From Vibrio sp. UBA2441 (GTDB lineage: Bacteria > Pseudomonadota > Gammaproteobacteria > Enterobacterales > Vibrionaceae): DNA of 22,297 nt. Both the position numbers and the translations under genes were made by a program. The DNA lies in contig DDQN01000033.1 in the NCBI GenBank assembly GCA_002342685.1, positions 1 through 22,297 on the forward strand. The letters are read 5' to 3'. The notes beneath the pieces are model-generated. The model saw nothing but the letters and a program-made list of their open reading frames with translations. It searched no databases and was not told where the DNA came from. Positions 15,673-21,998 of this stretch are shown in pieces (the first letter of the stretch is position 1; every line of letters starts with the position of its first letter).

Positions 15673-16353
15673 ATGACACATACAGACCTGATCGACGCAT
15701 GCAGACAAGAGTGGCAGGAATACACACAACATAGCTTTGTAAAACAGCTGGCTAGTGGCCATTTAAATCAAGCAGCCTACCTGCATTATTTAAAACAGGA
15801 TTTTCTGTTTTTAAAGCAATATGCCCGGGCTTATGCCATGGCGATATACAAAGCACGAACTCTGGCACAAATGCGAATGGCGCTGCCGACGGTTCAGGCC
15901 TTGTTATCTTCGGAGATATCCCATCATGTCTCCTATTGCAGCCAGTGGGGGTTAACCGAAGCCGACATGGAAGCGGAGCCTGAAGCATTTGGCACCGTCG
16001 CCTATACCCGTTATGTATTAGATGCCGGCATGACAGGAGATCTTGTCGACCTGTACGTTGCGCTTGCCCCCTGTTCACTCGGTTATGCCGACATAGGTTA
16101 TCGCTTAATGAGTGATTCAAGCACCGTATTAGAGGGTAACCCGTATCAAAGCTGGATAGCGCTCTACTCTGGTGAAGAGTTTCAAACCGGAGCCAAACAG
16201 AGTGCAACACAACTGGATGAACTGCTGGCCGAGATCGACATCAATAGCCAGCGTGGTCAGCAGCTCTGTGAAGTATTCAGAACAGCAACCCGAATGGAAA
16301 TTGCCTTTTGGCAACAAGGATTAGACGCGGCAACGGATAAAAAGAGCGACTAA
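15673..16353 (+). CDS. tenA: Aminopyrimidine aminohydrolase / thiaminase II
   Basis: This cytosolic TenA enzyme hydrolyses 4-amino-5-aminomethyl-2-methylpyrimidine, a thiamin breakdown product, to HMP. The 226 residues include the catalytic cysteine Cys134 in LAPCSLGYADIG, the acidic residue Asp43 in KQDFLFLKQYARAYA, Tyr and Glu in YQSWIALYSGEEF (residues 158-170), and Glu209 in TRMEIAFW. All core TenA catalytic positions therefore look intact. ATG 15673 has agga 11 bases upstream; the frame is open to 15532 but that part lies inside thiY. As the last gene of the operon it supplies HMP to ThiD from the pyrimidine brought in by ThiXYZ. Confidence 0.93.
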   Translation: MTHTDLIDACRQEWQEYTQHSFVKQLASGHLNQAAYLHYLKQDFLFLKQYARAYAMAIYKARTLAQMRMALPTVQALLSSEISHHVSYCSQWGLTEADMEAEPEAFGTVAYTRYVLDAGMTGDLVDLYVALAPCSLGYADIGYRLMSDSSTVLEGNPYQSWIALYSGEEFQTGAKQSATQLDELLAEIDINSQRGQQLCEVFRTATRMEIAFWQQGLDAATDKKSD

Positions 16354-16392
16354 AACGAGCTAGGATACGTCACTTAAAAGATGACATATCCC

Positions 16393-16410
16393 AAAGCGAA
16401 GTAACGCTTT
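16393..16410 (+). terminator. Possible weak terminator after tenA
   Basis: aaagcg (16393-16398) / cgcttt (16405-16410) forms a short hairpin ending in three T. It is weak, and the stronger hairpin at 16466 may also stop plus-strand transcripts. Confidence 0.3.
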
Positions 16411-16428
16411 CTATATCGATAGCTAATG

Positions 16429-16461
16429 AATATCGAGAAGCAATAAATATCGAGAAGCAAT
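16429..16461. repeat. Tandem 16-base direct repeat
   Basis: aatatcgagaagcaat occurs at 16429-16444 and again at 16446-16461, a period of 17 bp. It lies between the tenA and AbgT-family gene ends and looks like a small slippage duplication. Confidence 0.8.
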
Positions 16462-16462
16462 G

Positions 16463-16491
16463 AAAAAAGCGACTCACCAACGAGTCGCTTT
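16463..16491 (-). terminator. Rho-independent terminator of the AbgT-family gene
   Basis: aaagcgactc (16466-16475) / gagtcgcttt (16482-16491) with a 6-base loop. Read on the minus strand it is followed by six T in a row, so it is the terminator for the gene ending at 16522. It is weaker on the plus strand, where only three T follow. Confidence 0.88.
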
Positions 16492-16521
16492 CTATTAAGG
16501 TATAACCAGGTGTGAGAGCTC

Positions 16522-18111
16522 TTATGGTGTGTAATACGTGGCAGCACCCGGCCCTACTGGTAATCCGAATACAAACACCCAAACATAGAACAATACACTC
16601 CACCCAACAATAAACAGAAGTGAATAAGGCAGCATAGTTGCTATTAATGTCCCTATCCCTAAATTTTTCATATAACGGGTAGCCACCGCTAAAATAAGGC
16701 CAAAATAGCTCATCATAGGCGTAATAATATTGGTCGTAGAATCACCTATACGATATGCCGCCTGAATGGTTTCGGGGGCGTAGCCTACCAGCATTAGCAT
16801 AGGCACAAAAATAGGCGCAGTTACCGCCCACTGAGCCGATGCAGAACCTATCATTAAATTAATAAAACCACACATTAAGATAAAGGCAAAAAATAACATA
16901 GGCCCGGTCAAACCAATGGACTGCAAGAAGTCGGCACCTAGTACCGCCGTTACCTGACCAAAATTAGTCCATTTAAAGAAAGCCACAAATTGAGCCGCAA
17001 AAAACACCAGCACAATATACATACCCATCGAAGACATAGACTTAGACATTGCATTAATAACGTCTCGATCATTTTTCATCGTGCCAACAACCTTGCCATA
17101 AACAAAGCCGGGAATAGCAAAGAAAACAAAGATAAAAGCCACAATACTTTTTAAGAACGGAGAGCCAGCAACAGCCCCGGTTTCTGGGTGGCGAAGTACC
17201 CCATTTTCAGGAACTACCGTCAGCGCAATAATCGTAGACACAAAAACAACCGTGACACCCGCTAACTTTAACCCTCGTTTCTCTTGCCAGGTCAATGAGC
17301 CCATTTTGTCCTGAGAAATATCTTCTGACGCTTCCTCATCACAATATTTACCAAGTTTAGGCTCAACAATTTTTTCGGTAACAAACGCCCCCATAAAGGT
17401 AATAAAGAAAGTGGACACAAACATGAAATACCAGTTTACTTCAGGACCAACCACGTATTCGGGGTCTATCATTTGCGCGGCAGTTTCGGTAATGCCTGAC
17501 AATAAAGGATCAACCGTACCGATTAAAAGGTTAGCCGAATAACCACCTGAAACCCCCGCAAACGCTGCCGCGAGTCCGGCAAGAGGGTGACGTCCTAAAG
17601 AGTGAAAAAGCATAGCCGCCAAAGGAATAAGCACTACATATCCGAGTTCGGAAGCGGTATTGGATATAATCCCAGCAAAAATGACCGCATAGGTGACCAT
17701 CCTTTTAGAAGCCCCCATAACCAAACCACGCATGGCCGCCGACAGCATCCCGGAATGTTCTGCTACAGCAACCCCCAGCATCGCGACCAAGACTGTACCT
17801 AACGGGGCAAATCCAGTGAAGTTCTTCACTAAATTAGTCACTATTAGCCGCAAACCCTCAGCATTAAGTAAACTCACAACGTAAATAATACCATCAGCAG
17901 AGCGACCTCTGGTTCCTTCCGGCCTAGGATCCACAACCGACAGTTCAAAATAACCAGCGATGCCGGACAGAACCAAAATAGCCAAACAAAAAATGGCAAA
18001 TAAGGTAATAGGGTGTGGCAGTAGATTACCCAGATACTCCACACTATCCAGAAAGCGGGTAAATAAAGGCTTTTTTGGGGGGGTATTATTAATTGAACTT
18101 GATGAAGTCAT
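16522..18111 (-). CDS. AbgT-family transporter
   Basis: Inner-membrane transporter of 529 residues with many hydrophobic segments. It belongs to the AbgT family: E. coli AbgT imports p-aminobenzoyl-glutamate, and MtrF/YdaH members export sulfonamides and folate-related compounds. Family-like stretches are FLDSVEYLGNLLPHPITLFAIF near the N-terminus, GVAVAEHSGMLSAAMRGLV, SNTASELGYVVLIPLAAMLF, AGVSGGYSANLLIGTVDPLLSG and, late, GSASAQWAVTAPIFVPMLML and SYFGLILAV. Length matches AbgT (about 510). Start ATG 18111 has aggag seven bases upstream. It has no abgA/abgB next to it, so import or export cannot be decided. It converges with tenA. Confidence 0.9.
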   Translation of the reverse strand: MTSSSSINNTPPKKPLFTRFLDSVEYLGNLLPHPITLFAIFCLAILVLSGIAGYFELSVVDPRPEGTRGRSADGIIYVVSLLNAEGLRLIVTNLVKNFTGFAPLGTVLVAMLGVAVAEHSGMLSAAMRGLVMGASKRMVTYAVIFAGIISNTASELGYVVLIPLAAMLFHSLGRHPLAGLAAAFAGVSGGYSANLLIGTVDPLLSGITETAAQMIDPEYVVGPEVNWYFMFVSTFFITFMGAFVTEKIVEPKLGKYCDEEASEDISQDKMGSLTWQEKRGLKLAGVTVVFVSTIIALTVVPENGVLRHPETGAVAGSPFLKSIVAFIFVFFAIPGFVYGKVVGTMKNDRDVINAMSKSMSSMGMYIVLVFFAAQFVAFFKWTNFGQVTAVLGADFLQSIGLTGPMLFFAFILMCGFINLMIGSASAQWAVTAPIFVPMLMLVGYAPETIQAAYRIGDSTTNIITPMMSYFGLILAVATRYMKNLGIGTLIATMLPYSLLFIVGWSVLFYVWVFVFGLPVGPGAATYYTP

Positions 18112-18361
18112 CCTATTTCTCCTGATTGCGTACGTTAAATTGCAATAAAGCCAAATAAGATAAGTTAATTGGTTAGGTTAACTTGGGGTTAAGCAGAAAC
18201 TGTTACTGGTTGTAAACACTGGATGCAGATCAACTTGGTTGTTAAAACTTAGAAATAAGATATCTATTATCATGATAGATCCAGAGCAATTTATTAGTAA
18301 ATATAGTTGGTTATCTAGCAAAATGACCTACGGCATAGAGCTCGGATCTGAACAATCATAC
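18112..18361. other. Intergenic region upstream of the AbgT-family gene
   Basis: This is an AT-rich stretch of about 250 bases between the AbgT-family start and the rpmJ2 terminator. It contains a short inverted repeat, atctat / atagat, around 18260-18280. No convincing gene was found on either strand and no clear promoter hexamers were assigned. Confidence 0.4.
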
Positions 18362-18394
18362 AACAACAAAAGCGGCACGCCTTTCGTGCCTGCT
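18362..18394 (-). terminator. Rho-independent terminator of rpmJ2
   Basis: ggcacg (18374-18379) / cgtgcc (18385-18390), extended by agc/gct across one bulge. On the minus strand the stem is followed by a T-rich run (tttgttgttg). It lies just after the stop codon of the small minus-strand gene. Confidence 0.7.
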
Positions 18395-18400
18395 ACTATA

Positions 18401-18541
18401 TTATCTACCCTGAACCGCTTTAAACCTTGGGTTCGTTTTACAAATCACATAGGTCCTTCCTTTTCTCTTCACTATTTGACAATCTTTATGTCGATTCTTG
18501 GCACTTTTTAGAGAACTTAGTACTTTCAATTTCTTACCCAT
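18401..18541 (-). CDS. rpmJ2: Ribosomal protein L36, zinc-independent type-B paralogue
   Basis: This 46-residue ribosomal protein of the large subunit is close to E. coli YkgO. The central block CQIVKRKGRTYVICKTNPRF (residues 21-40) is nearly identical to CQIVKRKGRLYVICKSNPRF of YkgO, and the ending KAVQGR also matches. The zinc form of L36 has three cysteines and a histidine. Here the first cysteine and the histidine are replaced (NRHKDC, NPRFK) and only Cys21 and Cys34 remain, so it should fold without zinc. Such paralogues replace the zinc-bearing L36 when zinc is scarce and are repressed by Zur. A Zur-type palindrome lies 3 bp upstream of its ATG. No ribosome binding site is visible, so a very short leader is likely. 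The type-B L31 gene that often accompanies it is not next to it. Confidence 0.93.
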   Translation of the reverse strand: MGKKLKVLSSLKSAKNRHKDCQIVKRKGRTYVICKTNPRFKAVQGR

Positions 18542-18544
18542 AAT

Positions 18545-18559
18545 TGTTATGTTATAACA
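18545..18559 (-). promoter_or_regulatory. Zur operator for rpmJ2
   Basis: tgttatgttataaca is a perfect palindrome of arms TGTTAT / ATAACA around GTT, and matches 13 of 15 positions of the enterobacterial Zur core TGTTATAATATAACA. It lies 3 bp upstream of the rpmJ2 start codon and about 80 bp upstream of trmO. Confidence 0.78.
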
Positions 18560-18561
18560 TT

Positions 18562-18580
18562 ATTAATGATAATTATTATC
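18562..18580. promoter_or_regulatory. Fur-box-like sequence
   Basis: attaatgataattattatc matches 16 of 19 positions of the Fur consensus GATAATGATAATCATTATC. It is adjacent to the Zur palindrome, in the promoter region shared by rpmJ2 (-) and trmO (+). The stretch is very AT-rich, so a chance match is possible. Confidence 0.45.
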
Positions 18581-18594
18581 AAATAGTATTACAA
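18566..18594 (-). promoter_or_regulatory. Likely rpmJ2 promoter
   Basis: On the minus strand TTGTAA (-35, 4 of 6) is followed after 17 bp by TATCAT (-10, 5 of 6, 18566-18571). Transcription would start inside the Zur palindrome, leaving a leader of about 20 nt without a ribosome binding site. The overlap with both operators fits repression. Confidence 0.45.
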
Positions 18595-18641
18595 GCAGAA
18601 TATGTGCTATTTTGTGTTAGTTATCATCAGAGTGAAAAACA

Positions 18642-19340
18642 ATGGATTACTCAGTTACCCCTATCGCAATTGTTGAAACACCATTTAAAGAGAAATTTGC
18701 CGTTCCTAGGCAGCCAAGGTTGACCCCCAGTGCTACGGCAAGGGTTAAGTTGCTTGGCGATGCAAACTCTCCCGAAGCGGTGCGGGGAATCGAGCAGTTT
18801 AGCCATGTTTGGTTACTGTTCCTGTTTGATAAAAACTTAGCGGCGGGATGGACACCAACGGTTCGTCCACCCAGGTTAGGTGGTAACGAACGAATAGGGG
18901 TATTCTCTTCTCGTTCGCCTTTTAGGCCAAATGGCATCGGCATGTCTGCGGTAGATTTGAAAGGGGTTACTCAGGTGGGCGATCAGTGTTGGTTAGAACT
19001 GGGCAGTGTTGACTTGGTCGACGGTACGCCTATTGTTGATATCAAACCCTACATTCCCTATTCAGATTCCATCGCCGACTCTAATGGAGGCTTCGCTCAG
19101 AAAGAACCCAGTTTACTGACCGTTAGCTTTAGTAGATTGGCGGATCAACAGTTACGCTTTCACGCCAACCAAAATCAGGTTCGCGCTGTTATCAGCGAAG
19201 TACTAGCCCAAGACCCAAGACCCGCTTATAAAAAAAATAAGCCTGACGACAAAGAATATGCAGTGAATTTGTTCGATCTGAACGTTAAATTTAAGATTAG
19301 AAACGAAATAGTGACAGTCACTGCCATAGAACGCTTTTGA
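18642..19340 (+). CDS. trmO: tRNA (N6-threonylcarbamoyladenosine37-N6)-methyltransferase
   Basis: TrmO (TsaA/YaeB, UPF0066 family) adds a methyl group from S-adenosylmethionine to t6A37 in threonine tRNAs, improving decoding of ACC codons. The 232 residues (E. coli 235) show the family pattern: PIAIVETPFKEKFAVPRQP at residues 7-25, RGIEQFSHVWLLFLFD near 48, and GVFSSRSPFRPNGIGMSAV near 86-104, followed by LVDGTPIVDIKPYIPYSDS. The last is the signature of the SAM-binding beta-barrel domain. Start ATG 18642 has only a weak site (agagtg). It precedes proS in the same direction, as in E. coli. Confidence 0.95.
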   Translation: MDYSVTPIAIVETPFKEKFAVPRQPRLTPSATARVKLLGDANSPEAVRGIEQFSHVWLLFLFDKNLAAGWTPTVRPPRLGGNERIGVFSSRSPFRPNGIGMSAVDLKGVTQVGDQCWLELGSVDLVDGTPIVDIKPYIPYSDSIADSNGGFAQKEPSLLTVSFSRLADQQLRFHANQNQVRAVISEVLAQDPRPAYKKNKPDDKEYAVNLFDLNVKFKIRNEIVTVTAIERF

Positions 19341-19366
19341 CAGAACCAATAGGCTGATACTATTAG
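19337..19366 (+). promoter_or_regulatory. Possible proS promoter
   Basis: A perfect TTGACA (19337-19342) overlaps the trmO stop codon. TATTAG (19361-19366, 4 of 6) follows after 18 bp. This would give proS its own start near 19373 and a leader of about 60 nt. Confidence 0.4.
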
Positions 19367-19378
19367 CCGCTTAACTCG

Positions 19379-19400
19379 ATTATCGCATGAGCGATAATTT
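19379..19400 (+). other. Hairpin in the proS leader
   Basis: attatcgc (19379-19386) and gcgataat (19391-19398) form a perfect 8-bp stem with a 4-base loop, followed by four T. It may be a weak trmO terminator or an attenuator-like leader element before proS. Confidence 0.5.
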
Positions 19401-19430
19401 TCCATAAACATAGATGAACGGATACCATAA

Positions 19431-21146
19431 ATGCGTACCAGTAAATATCTTCTTTCAACTCTGAAGGAGACTCCAAACGACGCAGAGATCATTAGCCATC
19501 AGCTAATGTTACGTGCAGGTATGATCCGTAGGCTCGCTTCAGGTCTGTATACCTGGCTCCCTACTGGTCTGCGAGTTCTGCGTAAAGTCGAAAATATTGT
19601 TCGCGAAGAGATGAACAATGCCGGTGCTGTAGAATTAATAATGCCCGTAGTTCAACCTTCTGACCTTTGGGAAGAAACCGGACGCTGGGACAAATTCGGC
19701 CCCGAGCTACTGCGAATTGCAGACCGCCACAACCGACCGTTTGTACTGGGCCCGACTCACGAAGAAGTGATCACTGATATGGTTCGCAACGAAGTGAAAT
19801 CATACAAGCAACTTCCTTTGAACCTATATCAAATCCAGACAAAATTCCGTGATGAAGTTCGTCCACGTTTTGGTGTAATGCGCTCTCGTGAATTTATCAT
19901 GAAAGATGCTTACTCGTTCCACTTAGACAAAGAAAGTCTGGTAGAAACGTATAACGATATGCATCAAGCCTATTGCAATGTATTTAGCCGCATGGGACTA
20001 GATTTCCGTCCGGTACTTGCAGACACAGGCTCCATTGGTGGTAGCGGCTCTCATGAATTCCACGTACTGGCAGAAAGCGGTGAAGACCTGATAGCCTTCT
20101 CCAGCGAGTCTGATTACGCGGCAAATATTGAAAAAGCAGAAGCACTGGCTCCCGCAGAAAATCTACAAGCACCAACGCAAGAGATGACACTGGTTGATAC
20201 ACCAAACGCCAAAACCATCGCCGAGCTTGTTGAACAACACGGTCTTGCTATCGAAAAGACAGTAAAAACACTATTTGTTAAAGCGTCTGAAGAAGTTGAT
20301 GCTGACATCATTGCACTGATCATCCGTGGCGATCACGATTTAAACGAGATCAAAGCAGAAAATCTAGCTGAAGTGGCTTCTCCGTTAGAGATGGCTGAAG
20401 AAGCAGAGATCCGCGCACTAATTGGTGCAGGACCAGGTTCTCTTGGCCCTGTAGGCTTGAAACTGCCATTCATTGTAGACCGTAGCGTTGCCGTAATGAG
20501 TGACTTTGGCGCTGGCGCGAATGTGGATGATAAACACTACTTCGGCATCAACTGGGGCCGAGATGTAGAACTGGGTAAAATTGCAGACTTACGTAACGTA
20601 AAAGAAGGCGACCCAAGCCCGTGTGGTAAAGGCGTGATCCAACTGAAGCGCGGTATTGAAGTCGGCCATATCTTCCAGCTTGGTAACAACTACTCTAAAT
20701 CCATGAATGCCACCGTTCTTGGGGCTGATGGTAAAAACCAAGTGATGGAAATGGGTTGTTACGGCATTGGCTGTACCCGTGTTGTGGCCGCGGCCATTGA
20801 ACAGAACCATGACAAATTCGGTATTATTTGGCCTGATGCCATTGCACCGTTTCAAGTGGTTATCGTACCGATGAACATGCACAAATCAGAGCGCGTAAAA
20901 GAGGCGGCAGAAAAGCTTTACGCTGATCTGACAGCGCAGGGTATCGAAGTGCTGTTTGATGACCGTAAAGAGCGCCCTGGCGTTATGTTTAAAGACATGG
21001 AGCTAGTGGGTATTCCACACACTGTGGTTATCGGTGACCGCAGTATGGACGAAGGCAATTTCGAATATAAAAACCGTCGCAACGGTGAAAAAACCGCCAT
21101 TGCAATGGAAGGTATTATTGAGCATATAAAGGCTCAGCTAAAATAG
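19431..21146 (+). CDS. proS: Prolyl-tRNA synthetase (bacterial type with editing domain)
   Basis: This cytosolic class II synthetase charges tRNA-Pro with proline. The 571 residues match E. coli ProRS (572). Motif 1 lies in the N-terminal region up to VVQPSDLWEETGRWDKFGPE. Motif 2 is FRDEVRPRFGVMRSREFIMKDAYSF near residues 140-164. Motif 3 is GCYGIGCTRVVAAAIEQ near 443-459. Between motifs 2 and 3 lies the INS editing domain (about 224-407), which hydrolyses Ala-tRNA-Pro; it contains the conserved EKTVKTLFV block. The C-terminal anticodon-binding domain (about 475-571) contains DDRKERPGVMFKDMELVGIP. Start ATG 19431 is at the conserved MRTSKYLLSTLKETP. A terminator follows the stop. Confidence 0.98.
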   Translation: MRTSKYLLSTLKETPNDAEIISHQLMLRAGMIRRLASGLYTWLPTGLRVLRKVENIVREEMNNAGAVELIMPVVQPSDLWEETGRWDKFGPELLRIADRHNRPFVLGPTHEEVITDMVRNEVKSYKQLPLNLYQIQTKFRDEVRPRFGVMRSREFIMKDAYSFHLDKESLVETYNDMHQAYCNVFSRMGLDFRPVLADTGSIGGSGSHEFHVLAESGEDLIAFSSESDYAANIEKAEALAPAENLQAPTQEMTLVDTPNAKTIAELVEQHGLAIEKTVKTLFVKASEEVDADIIALIIRGDHDLNEIKAENLAEVASPLEMAEEAEIRALIGAGPGSLGPVGLKLPFIVDRSVAVMSDFGAGANVDDKHYFGINWGRDVELGKIADLRNVKEGDPSPCGKGVIQLKRGIEVGHIFQLGNNYSKSMNATVLGADGKNQVMEMGCYGIGCTRVVAAAIEQNHDKFGIIWPDAIAPFQVVIVPMNMHKSERVKEAAEKLYADLTAQGIEVLFDDRKERPGVMFKDMELVGIPHTVVIGDRSMDEGNFEYKNRRNGEKTAIAMEGIIEHIKAQLK

Positions 21147-21168
21147 TGCCTAGAGAGTAAAAACCTTG

Positions 21169-21194
21169 AAGGGCAGCCACTGGCTGCCCTTTTT
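21169..21194. terminator. Bidirectional Rho-independent terminator
   Basis: aagggcagcc (21169-21178) / ggctgccctt (21182-21191) with a 3-base loop and a T5 run on the plus strand. It ends proS and lies directly before the stop codon of the convergent minus-strand gene, so it may serve both. Confidence 0.92.
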
Positions 21195-21195
21195 G

Positions 21196-21561
21196 TTATT
21201 CAGCCAACCAGATTCGGTCGAATTTCAAATACCCATTAACCACGCCCCTCATCTGAATAGAAACAGGCCGACCTGAAGCCTGCGCGGCCAAAGCAGTAGA
21301 GTAAAATAACTTAGCAAATTCTGGATTATCCGAAATCTTATAAATTGAAGCCGTTAAATTAGAGACTGAAAAACCCGCTTTATCGGGCTCAGACGCGGGC
21401 ATTGGTGTATCAAAATAGAGCAATATATAGCCACCTGAATTCACATAAATACTATCTACTTTGCCGTTATAAACGCAATAACTCGTAGAACAATAAGGAG
21501 CAGCGGCAAAAGCCGATACGCTAACAAACATAACCATCGCAACTAAAATTCTAATTATCAC
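21196..21561 (-). CDS. Small secreted protein of unknown function (paralogue 1)
   Basis: This 121-residue protein has a Sec signal peptide (residues 1-20, likely cut in SAFA-A). The mature part begins with APYCSTSYC (Cys24, Cys29) and continues with YNGKVDSIYV, a likely beta-strand. In the second half it has FAKLFYSTALAAQASGRPVSIQMRG. The YSxxLAx pattern followed by a Gly-Arg/Lys turn recurs in the next two genes upstream. I do not recognise a named family and assign no function. The likely start is GTG 21561, with ggag nine bases upstream; an ATG at 21537 would cut into the signal peptide. It is the last of three tandem genes and 17 bp from the previous one. Confidence 0.75.
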   Translation of the reverse strand: MIIRILVAMVMFVSVSAFAAAPYCSTSYCVYNGKVDSIYVNSGGYILLYFDTPMPASEPDKAGFSVSNLTASIYKISDNPEFAKLFYSTALAAQASGRPVSIQMRGVVNGYLKFDRIWLAE

Positions 21562-21578
21562 CTATTAATACTCCGGGT

Positions 21579-21947
21579 TTAATCTCGTATATTAAAATGT
21601 CTGATATTTGCATTCTTCCAGCTTCCCCACTGATTACAACTCTGGGGAACCTCATCACCGTCAAAATAAACATTATGAAGTGTTTTCCCTGCAAGCATTA
21701 CCGCTAAAAAAGTAGAGTACATGGTTTTACAGGTTTCTGGGCCAGTGGTATAAGTCGTGCCAGATACCGTCCAGTTCGCCTCTGGGTTACAAAAAAAAAC
21801 GGTTCTATTCATACCAGATAACTGAAGCATCAGCTTGTTAGGTGAGTGGTACGATAAATTTTCAACCTTACCACTACAAACTAACTGTGCAGAATAAGAA
21901 TACATGGGTGTGACTAACAGCAGCAAAAAACAAAAAAACGGCCTCAT
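21579..21947 (-). CDS. Small secreted cysteine-rich protein of unknown function (paralogue 2)
   Basis: This 122-residue protein has a signal peptide (residues 1-20, likely cut in SYSA-Q) and a mature part with four cysteines at 24, 53, 73 and 104. The order is CSGKVENLSY, then VFFCNPEANW, then ETCKTMYSTFLAVMLAGKTL, then VPQSCNQWGSW and a final strand. The even number suggests two disulfides in the periplasm or outside the cell. Start ATG 21947 has agagg six bases upstream; the frame is open to 21998 through a TTG, but that start lacks a ribosome binding site and breaks the signal peptide. It shares the G-x-V strand and YSxxLA block with its neighbours. Function unknown. Confidence 0.78.
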   Translation of the reverse strand: MRPFFCFLLLLVTPMYSYSAQLVCSGKVENLSYHSPNKLMLQLSGMNRTVFFCNPEANWTVSGTTYTTGPETCKTMYSTFLAVMLAGKTLHNVYFDGDEVPQSCNQWGSWKNANIRHFNIRD

Positions 21948-21998
21948 ACTAACCTCTATAAAATTTCTAAACAAAAAGATGTGAACAAAAAAACACAA

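Noticed and set aside
18239..18511. Plus-strand open frame of 90 codons in the AbgT-trmO gap
   Set aside because: It starts with TTG without a ribosome binding site, resembles nothing, and is antisense to the well-supported rpmJ2 gene and its terminator.
18361..18560. Fur-regulated small RNA of the RyhB type on the minus strand
   Set aside because: The Fur-like box followed by a terminator about 200 nt away first suggested this. The transcript has no RyhB core and instead encodes L36.
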